From an uncultured Treponema sp. (GTDB taxonomy: Bacteria; Spirochaetota; Spirochaetia; Treponematales; Treponemataceae), in the NCBI GenBank assembly GCA_947177175.1, contig CAMWTK010000001.1, positions 36,187-100,186 on the forward strand: a stretch of 64,000 nucleotides of DNA, written 5' to 3'. The translations under genes and the position numbers were made by a program. Under the pieces are notes generated by a model. It had not been told where the DNA came from and made no database searches. It was given only the letters and a program-made list of their open reading frames with translations. Shown here one piece after another: positions 59,042 to 64,000 of the stretch (positions are counted from its first letter, which is position 1; the number at the start of each line of letters is the position of its first letter).

Positions 59042-60715
59042 CTATTTGTTCCTGCCGATCAGCGACTTCAGCCTGCCGAAGAAGCCGAGTTTTTTCGGCG
59101 CATGCCCCGTCTGCCGCGCGCCGCCCCGCTCCTGCGGACGCTTCCGCTGCGTGCGGGGGACGACATCGTTGCGGCTGCGGCGCGGCTGCTCCCCGCGCCG
59201 GATGCCGTCCACGCGGACAGTTCCGTTCCGCCGCTGCTCCTGCTTTGCGCCGTCGCGCCGCGCGTTCCGCCCGGTTCTGCCGTCCGGCTGTGCGCCGTGC
59301 GCGTATTTTTCCTTGTAGTATTTCATGCGCTCGTCCGCGCTCATCGTAGAAAGCCGCGCCAGATCGCTCTGCATCGTCCGAACATCGCGCGCAAAGTCCG
59401 CCGACCGCGCGTCCCTGCCCTGCGGCCTGCGCCCGTCACGTCCGCGCGAGCCACGGCGGGAATCCCGCCGGCCGTCCTGTCTGCCCCGACCGCGCCTGCC
59501 GTCACGGCCGCCATGCCCGTCGTCCTCGCGCCAGTCTTCCGTGCGGATATAGATGCCCTTGCTCTTGTCCTCGCCCAAATCCTCGCGCACTGCCACGCGG
59601 GCCGGGATCTGTTTTTCGATGTAGCGTTCGATCGGCACGAGACTGTAGACATCCTGCTCGGAGCAGAACGTGTACGCCTTGCCGCTCTTTCCCGCGCGCG
59701 CGGTGCGCCCGATACGGTGCACGTAGTTCTCCGCCTCGTTGGGCAGGTCAAAGTTCACGACCATCGCCAAATCGCTCACGTCAATGCCGCGCGCCGCCAC
59801 GTCGGTCGCCACCAGGCAGCGCACCTGCCCCGCCTTGAAGCGGTCCATGATCTTGAGCCGCTTGGACTGCGGCAGGTCGCCGATGATGAATTCGCTCTCA
59901 ATGCCGTTCAGCGCGAGCCGCTTGGAAAGCACCTCGCACATCCGCTTGGTGTTGCAGAAAATGATCGCGCTGGCGGGCTTTTCGCGCAAAAGGATGCCGA
60001 CCAGCAGCGCGGTCTTCTCGTCGCTCGACACGTGGATCAGCTCCTGGTCAATCTCGTCCACGGTGATATGCTCCGCCGCGATCGTGATTTCCTTTGCGTC
60101 ACGCGTGTACTCCCAGGCAAGGTTCTTGACATACGAATTGAGCGTGGCGGAGAACAGCATCGTCTGGCGGCTCTCGCTCGACGGCAGCACGGCAAGCAGC
60201 CGGCGCAAGTCGGGATAGAATCCCATGTCGAACATGCGGTCGGCCTCGTCCAGCACCAGCACGGCAATGCCGCTCAGGTCCATCTGGCGGCTTTCCTGCA
60301 AGTCGATCACGCGCCCCGGCGTGCCGATGATAACGTCAACGCCTTTCTTGAGCGCGGCGACCTGCTTGTCGTACCCCACGCCGCCGTAAAAGCTCGCGCA
60401 GACAAGCCCCGTGTGCGCGCCCAGCCGGTTCGCCTCCTCTTCCACCTGCACCGCAAGCTCGCGGGTCGGCACCATGACCAGCGCCTTTTTCCCCTGCTTC
60501 TCCGGCGCGGTGAGCAGTTCCTGAAAAACCGTGACCAGGTACGCCGCCGTCTTTCCCGTTCCCGTCTGCGACTGCACGTATACGTCCGACCCGTCCAGCG
60601 CGACCGACAGCACCTGCTCCTGCACGGGCGTACACGTCACGTACCCCGCCCCGGCAATACCCTGCTGCACTTTCTCATGCAATGTAAGTTCCGAATAATC
60701 CACCGTCACATCCAC
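59042..60715 (-). CDS. DEAD-box RNA helicase with Arg/Gly-rich tail
   Basis: A 557-residue helicase. Core motifs: Q motif with P-V-Q-E-Q, A-T-G-type motif I (Q-T-G-T-G-K-T), P-T-R-E-L-A, D-E-A-D, S-A-T, and H-R-I-G-R-T-A-R. Residues after about 400 are a basic, R-G-R-rich tail that should bind RNA without order. It acts in ribosome assembly or RNA decay, as for RhlE/CsdA relatives. It starts with a GTG at 60715 after a TAGGTGG site; GTGs two and four codons later are also possible. First of three co-transcribed genes. Confidence 0.92.
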   Translation of the reverse strand: MDVTVDYSELTLHEKVQQGIAGAGYVTCTPVQEQVLSVALDGSDVYVQSQTGTGKTAAYLVTVFQELLTAPEKQGKKALVMVPTRELAVQVEEEANRLGAHTGLVCASFYGGVGYDKQVAALKKGVDVIIGTPGRVIDLQESRQMDLSGIAVLVLDEADRMFDMGFYPDLRRLLAVLPSSESRQTMLFSATLNSYVKNLAWEYTRDAKEITIAAEHITVDEIDQELIHVSSDEKTALLVGILLREKPASAIIFCNTKRMCEVLSKRLALNGIESEFIIGDLPQSKRLKIMDRFKAGQVRCLVATDVAARGIDVSDLAMVVNFDLPNEAENYVHRIGRTARAGKSGKAYTFCSEQDVYSLVPIERYIEKQIPARVAVREDLGEDKSKGIYIRTEDWREDDGHGGRDGRRGRGRQDGRRDSRRGSRGRDGRRPQGRDARSADFARDVRTMQSDLARLSTMSADERMKYYKEKYAHGAQPDGRTGRNARRDGAKQEQRRNGTVRVDGIRRGEQPRRSRNDVVPRTQRKRPQERGGARQTGHAPKKLGFFGRLKSLIGRNK

Positions 60716-60734
60716 CTAAAAAATATACACGGAG

Positions 60735-60763
60735 AGTATACCCGTTTTTGCGAATGATGTACA
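60735..60763 (-). promoter_or_regulatory. Sigma70-like promoter of the DEAD-box operon
   Basis: TGTACA (60758-60763), 17-nt spacer, TATACT (60735-60740) on the minus strand, giving a leader of about 15 nt with a ribosome-binding site. The remaining gap to 60890 has only a GC-rich inverted repeat (60862-60883) that may end the LRR transcript. Confidence 0.6.
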
Positions 60764-60890
60764 GTGCGGCATGCCGCCGCCAGACTTGGGCGGGAGCGGC
60801 AAAACATACGTTGGATTGTCGTGGTGACGGCTCTCCCACTATCCGCGCGTTGCTTGTTATTCCGCCCCCGCCCGCAGGGGCGGCCCTCTC

Positions 60891-61670
60891 CTAGAAACTG
60901 CCCGTGTACCCCAGCGCCTTTAGCCGTGCCTGGGTCGCGAGCGGAAGCTCTGTGCCCTTGAACGCACCGCTCTCCCCCTCATAAGAGTTGACAACAAATT
61001 TGATTTTTTGCAGGGAATCCGGAATGGTAAGGCTCTGCAAGGCAGAGCAGCCACTGAACGCAAAGCAGCCGATTTTCTGCACGGAGTTCCCGAGCGTGAC
61101 GCTCTTCAGGGACTTGCAGCCACCGAACGCCTCGATGCCGATTTCCTCTACGGAATCGGGAATGGTGACGCTCTCCAGGGCAGTGTTAGAGAACGCGTTG
61201 TAGCCGATTTCCTTTACGGAGTTTCCGAGCGTGACGCTTTTCAGGGAAATGCAGTTACAGAACACAAATTCGTCGATTTTCTCTATGGAGTCGGGAATGA
61301 TGATGCTGTTCAGAGACTTGCAGCCCATGAACGCATTTTTGCCGATTTTCTCTACGGAGTCGGGAACGGTGACGCTTTTCAGTGTTTTGTCGTTGTTTAT
61401 GAACGCATATTCGCCGATTTCCTTTACGGGCAGCCCTTCTATCTCCGCGGGGATCACCACGCTCTTGGCGCTGCCGTTGTATTCCAGGATGCGCACGCCG
61501 CTTGAATCCTCCGTCAGCTCCCTGCTGAACTCGTTCACCGGCGTGGGCTTTGCTGCCTTTGCCGTTCCCGCCGGCTGCTGCGCCGCGCCGTCCTTCTTCT
61601 GGCACGCGGTCAAGCCCGCCGCCAGCACCACTGCCGCAACGAGCGCGGCCGCCTTTGCTGTCTTTTTCAT
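60891..61670 (-). CDS. BspA-type leucine-rich-repeat lipoprotein
   Basis: A 259-residue surface or periplasmic lipoprotein. The signal peptide ends in the lipobox L-T-A-C (Cys23), and an Ala/Lys-rich spacer follows. There are then about six LRR_5 units of 22-24 residues of the form F-x-x-C-x-x-L-x-x-V-x-I-P-D-S-V-x-x-I-G-x-x-A-F. BspA-type repeats in treponemes and Bacteroidetes bind host matrix proteins or other bacteria. AAGGAG 6 nt upstream supports the start. Nearly identical repeat units make it open to recombination. Confidence 0.88.
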   Translation of the reverse strand: MKKTAKAAALVAAVVLAAGLTACQKKDGAAQQPAGTAKAAKPTPVNEFSRELTEDSSGVRILEYNGSAKSVVIPAEIEGLPVKEIGEYAFINNDKTLKSVTVPDSVEKIGKNAFMGCKSLNSIIIPDSIEKIDEFVFCNCISLKSVTLGNSVKEIGYNAFSNTALESVTIPDSVEEIGIEAFGGCKSLKSVTLGNSVQKIGCFAFSGCSALQSLTIPDSLQKIKFVVNSYEGESGAFKGTELPLATQARLKALGYTGSF

Positions 61671-61707
61671 GTTTTACTCCTTGATGAAAAAGTTTTGTTT
61701 ATGTTGT

Positions 61708-61729
61708 CCGCGGAGCGTCCGCCCCGCGG
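61708..61729 (-). terminator. GC-rich hairpin upstream of the LRR lipoprotein gene
   Basis: CCGCGGAGC and GCCCCGCGG form a 9-bp stem (one G-U pair) with a 4-nt loop, 8 nt after the stop of the gene at 61737-62282. No T run on the minus strand, so it is a weak terminator or a message-end stabiliser. Confidence 0.45.
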
Positions 61730-61736
61730 TCATGCC

Positions 61737-62282
61737 CTATTTTTTCCCGTGCGCTTTGTCATACTCAAAAAGCGCGTTGTCCACCCGCTTCATGTTCCGC
61801 ACCGTCTCAAGGTCGTTCTTGCGCTCGCCCGTTCCGAACATTGCCTCGTACACCTTAAAGAAGAAGACGCGGTACTCGTCATATAGTGCTGGGCTCGGCT
61901 CTTTGGTTTCGCCGTCCGCAAGGCCTTTCTCAAGCCGGTAGTATGTGTTAAGGACGTGGCGGTCATAGATGGGATAGTCCGCCGGCCGCGCAATGTGCTT
62001 TATGAACACGTTGTACACGCCGCCACCGCCGAAGAAAGGCTCAAGCTCCGCCTTCTTGCCCGCGCGGAACGCGTTGATGTCGTCGAGCCGCGCCAGCACT
62101 TTTTCCGTATTGTCGCTGTCCGGGGAAAGCCACCGGTAGTCTTTCCATCTGAGCAGCGCCTTCACGTTGTCCGCCGTAAGCGCGCCGCCGAGGTTCAGCT
62201 CCGTGCAGTAGACTTCGGGCTTATACCCCAGCGAGCCGTTCTCGTCAATCTCCAGCGTTCCGTACTTTCCTTCGTATTTCAT
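61737..62282 (-). CDS. Protein of unknown function with a Y-P-I-Y-D-R-H-V motif
   Basis: A 181-residue soluble protein. A short beta start (Y-E-G-K-Y-G-T-L-E-I) is followed by a helical body with F-I-K-H-I-A-R-P-A-D-Y-P-I-Y-D-R-H-V. Such P-I-Y-D motifs occur in helix-hairpin-helix glycosylase-like folds (for example OGG-like proteins), but no catalytic Lys/Asp pair can be assigned with confidence. AAAAGGAG before the ATG shows it is well translated. It lies in the accessory-looking right end and its neighbours give no functional clue. Confidence 0.55.
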   Translation of the reverse strand: MKYEGKYGTLEIDENGSLGYKPEVYCTELNLGGALTADNVKALLRWKDYRWLSPDSDNTEKVLARLDDINAFRAGKKAELEPFFGGGGVYNVFIKHIARPADYPIYDRHVLNTYYRLEKGLADGETKEPSPALYDEYRVFFFKVYEAMFGTGERKNDLETVRNMKRVDNALFEYDKAHGKK

Positions 62283-62340
62283 AAAAAACTCCTTTTGCTT
62301 CCCGACCGGGACACCATCCGGCGTCCCGCAGCGGGAGCGG

Positions 62341-62670
62341 TTATTTTACTTTTGTCAATACAAGTCCATTAAAGTCCAGCAGGTCTCCCACTGTCTCCAT
62401 AATAGATTCGTGACCGTTTGCTGCTATCAGCGAGATTTTGCCGTCCTTTGTGGTGTCGCCGGAATATGTTCCTTCTATTTTTTCAGAAGAACCGTATCCA
62501 TCGGTAACGATAACATCAAAAGTCTTGTCGCTGTAGAACGTAATGAAAAGTCCTTCGCCGCCATCTGTTATCTTCCATTGCGTGACGACATTCCCTTTCG
62601 CAAAGCATGGCAGCGTCGCCGCCACGAGCAGAGCCGCAACCACGGCAACCAGTGTTTTTTTTGTGTTCAT
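62341..62670 (-). CDS. Small secreted beta-rich protein, unknown function
   Basis: 109 residues with a signal peptide (M-N-T-K-K-T-L-V-A-V-V-A-A-L-L-V-A-A) ending near C-F-A. The mature part is about 85 residues of short strands (W-K-I-T-D-G-G-E-G-L-F-I-T-F), like half of a lipocalin-type 'copper resistance/lipocalin-like' barrel. Likely periplasmic. Gaps of 58 nt and 98 nt separate it from its neighbours. Confidence 0.6.
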   Translation of the reverse strand: MNTKKTLVAVVAALLVAATLPCFAKGNVVTQWKITDGGEGLFITFYSDKTFDVIVTDGYGSSEKIEGTYSGDTTKDGKISLIAANGHESIMETVGDLLDFNGLVLTKVK

Positions 62671-62768
62671 AGAGAACCCCCTGCGTTTACTGTCCGCCGA
62701 CAGTTATGTACACGCGGCATGCGCCGCGAGTGTTCCCCTTATCTGGGCGCTTCCTGCCTGGGACGCGC

Positions 62769-63500
62769 TTACTCCGCGCCGTCCGCGGAGGCCGCGCCCT
62801 TTTTCTTCGCCCCGCCCAGCACCTCCTGCCTGAAGTGCTCGATCTCCGTGTTGGCGTAGCCGATGAACGCCGCGTAGGCTTCCTCGCCCTCAAGCAGCGC
62901 GTGCGCGTTCACGTGCAGCACGAGTATTTTGTATGCCTCGTCGCTCGCCGCCCGCGCCGCCTTCAATGCGCCCGCCGTCCTTGCCGACCGCTCGTCCGTC
63001 CGCTGCCCCGTGAGTGCGCGCACTTCCTCGTTCGCGGCTTTCAGCTTCTCCACGAACGCCGTGAGCGACAGTGCCTTTACCTGCTCGGCGAATTTGCCCT
63101 CCAAGTCCTGCACGAAGTTGACGAGCAGCCCCGTCTCCTTGTCCAGCTGCGCCTGCACGTCAATCCTGTAGTCCTTGATGTGCTGGTTGAGGACCTTTGC
63201 CGCGTCCGCAAGCGACTCCACCGGGAATCCCGCATAGCCCGCCACCGCCTTTTTGTAGCCCGCGTACAATTGGTCGCGCAGGCGGTCCGCCGCCGCGATC
63301 TTGTCCGTGGTCAGGCTTTTTGCCGAGGTCTGCAAGTTCTCGTCCTCCGCCCGTACTGCGTCCCGCAGCGCCTTTACCTGCGCCGCGCATTTTTCGGACA
63401 CCGCCGCGTCCTTCTCCGCCCTGTTCGCCATGTTGGACACGAACATGAAATGCGCCGCATTGTTCATGTGCGTGACCGGAACTGCCTGAATCTCTTTCAC
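62769..63500 (-). CDS. Helical protein, possibly DUF6261 family
   Basis: A 243-residue, almost all-helical cytoplasmic protein with an H-F-M-F-V-S-N-M segment near the N-terminus and a long alanine-rich helical body. The layout recalls DUF6261, common in Bacteroidales and in some treponemes; this is from memory and not certain. It starts with GTG at 63500, with AAGGAG 8 nt before, and that GTG overlaps the stop of the upstream repeat frame by 4 nt (GTGA). Confidence 0.6.
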   Translation of the reverse strand: MKEIQAVPVTHMNNAAHFMFVSNMANRAEKDAAVSEKCAAQVKALRDAVRAEDENLQTSAKSLTTDKIAAADRLRDQLYAGYKKAVAGYAGFPVESLADAAKVLNQHIKDYRIDVQAQLDKETGLLVNFVQDLEGKFAEQVKALSLTAFVEKLKAANEEVRALTGQRTDERSARTAGALKAARAASDEAYKILVLHVNAHALLEGEEAYAAFIGYANTEIEHFRQEVLGGAKKKGAASADGAE

Positions 63501-63991
63501 CGTGATTTCTCCTTATTTTGTGTGGTGATATATCCGAGCGCGTGACCCGCGCCGAATCCGCAAGATACCGCCGCAACCGCCGTTTTTGCGTGTCCGTCGG
63601 GCAACAAAGAACCGTCAACCGTAGTTTTTGGGTGCTTGTCGGGCAACGAAATGCCGTCAACCGCCGTTTTTTGGTACTTGTCGAGTACTGAGAAGGCATC
63701 AACCGTGGTTTTTGAATGCTTGTCGAGTGCCGGGAGACTGTCAACCGCAGTTTTCAGGCACTTGTCGAGCGCGGACAAGCCATCAACCGCAGTTTTCAGG
63801 CACTTGTCAGACACAGGCAAGCCATCAACCGCAGTTTTCAGGCACTTGTCAGACACGGGCAAGCCGTCAACCGCCGTTTTCAGGCACTTGTCAGGCGCGG
63901 GCAAGCCGTCAACAAGTGCAGAGCGGGGTCTTGGGGCAGCGCCCCAAGCGGTGCTGGAAGAGAGAGGGGGTTTGGGGGAGAGAGAGACCAC
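63497..63991 (-). CDS. Possible repeat protein of 14-residue units (start uncertain, may extend beyond the window)
   Basis: An open frame of 164 codons on the minus strand. It holds about eight copies of a 14-residue unit of the form (A/T)-V-D-G-x-x-x-x-D-K-x-x-K-T, encoded by the 42-bp tandem repeat, followed by a 30-residue non-repeat tail. Units differ by substitution but never by a frameshift. The stop overlaps the GTG of the next gene by 4 nt, which favours real translation. Against it: the first 20 codons run through a common intergenic hairpin repeat and are low complexity, and no good ATG or ribosome-binding site is seen. It may be a non-coding minisatellite. Confidence 0.4.
   Translation of the reverse strand: MVSLSPKPPLSSSTAWGAAPRPRSALVDGLPAPDKCLKTAVDGLPVSDKCLKTAVDGLPVSDKCLKTAVDGLSALDKCLKTAVDSLPALDKHSKTTVDAFSVLDKYQKTAVDGISLPDKHPKTTVDGSLLPDGHAKTAVAAVSCGFGAGHALGYITTQNKEKSR
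63572..63907. repeat. 42-bp tandem repeat, eight units plus a partial ninth
   Basis: Units start at 63572, 63614, 63656, 63698, 63740, 63782, 63824 and 63866, with a truncated copy at 63908. The core GTCAACCGCAGTTTTCAGGC is best conserved in the four units nearest the window end and decays toward 63572. All units are exactly 42 bp, with substitutions only. Confidence 0.9.
63930..63948. repeat. Palindromic element CTTGGGGC-AGC-GCCCCAAG
   Basis: Perfect 8-bp inverted repeat with a 3-nt loop, preceded by GAGCGGGGT. This 'ttggggcagcgccccaag' type of palindrome is familiar as a dispersed intergenic element in many bacterial genomes; only one copy is in this window. Confidence 0.6.
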
Positions 63992-64000
63992 GCTTCCGAG

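Noticed and set aside
59102..60757. A 551-codon open frame on the plus strand
   Set aside because: Antisense over almost the whole DEAD-box helicase gene; no motif, Arg/His-rich composition typical of a shadow frame.
60862..60883. GC-rich inverted repeat as a Rho-independent terminator of the LRR gene
   Set aside because: The stem has a long loop and no T run follows on the minus strand, so it is mentioned only as a possibility.
63572..63907. Possible CRISPR array
   Set aside because: Units of 42 bp follow each other with no unique spacers and decay gradually; no cas genes are near. It is a tandem repeat.

Overview
This window reads as the chromosome of a treponeme, a spirochaete of the Treponema group, with GC content that I judge by eye to be high for the genus. 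Three things point there. A V-type (not F-type) ATPase operon has the spirochaetal order E, DUF2764, A, B, D, I, K. A flagellar operon runs flbD-motA-motB-fliL-fliM-fliY-fliO-fliP-fliQ-fliR-flhB-flhA-flhF-fleN-(hyp)-whiG/fliA-fapA. The block murG-cvpA-holB-atoS-atoC is the one I remember from Treponema pallidum. The species cannot be fixed from the sequence alone.

Layout: 1-10988 is a surface-polysaccharide locus. It holds the end of rmlD, rmlB, a WecA-type initiating phosphotransferase, ugd, three GT4 glycosyltransferases, a WbaP-type initiating phosphotransferase and an outer-membrane beta-barrel protein coupled to it. 10982-13176 holds a TPR protein and ispG. 13193-20515 is the V-ATPase operon. 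20637-37887 is the flagellar export, switch and motor operon, driven by a sigma28-type promoter and containing the sigma28-type sigma factor itself. 37976-47224 holds housekeeping genes (hemW, a signal peptidase I homologue, smpB, tsaC, an FtsB-like protein, murC, argC, a LysE-type exporter, tcdA). 47276-49337 is a second flagellar operon (flgF-flgG-rod-binding protein), also with a sigma28-type promoter. 49486-51338 holds glgC and a J-domain protein. 51335-56733 holds murG-cvpA-holB-atoS-atoC. 56928-57000 is tRNA-Phe. 57033-60715 holds a CHY zinc-finger protein, an unusual ABC-F protein and a DEAD-box helicase. 60891-64000 is an accessory-looking end with a BspA-type leucine-rich-repeat lipoprotein, small proteins of unknown function and a 42-bp tandem-repeat tract. 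No stretch longer than 300 bases lacks a gene.

The most interesting signals are these. (1) Only two guanine/cytosine homopolymers of 8 or more were found by eye. Both sit at promoters of the two different initiating transferases of the polysaccharide locus, one of them inside an 18-bp -35/-10 spacer, which suggests phase-variable surface glycan. (2) At least eight genes have a -10 box ending 5-7 nt before the ATG, so their mRNAs are predicted to be leaderless. (3) In the ABC-F protein all the residues that build one of the two composite ATP sites are degenerate, while the other site is intact. (4) The signal peptidase I homologue has Arg in place of the catalytic Lys. (5) The V-ATPase K subunit carries the residues that bind Na+ in Enterococcus hirae NtpK. 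All of these are read from sequence and none has been tested.
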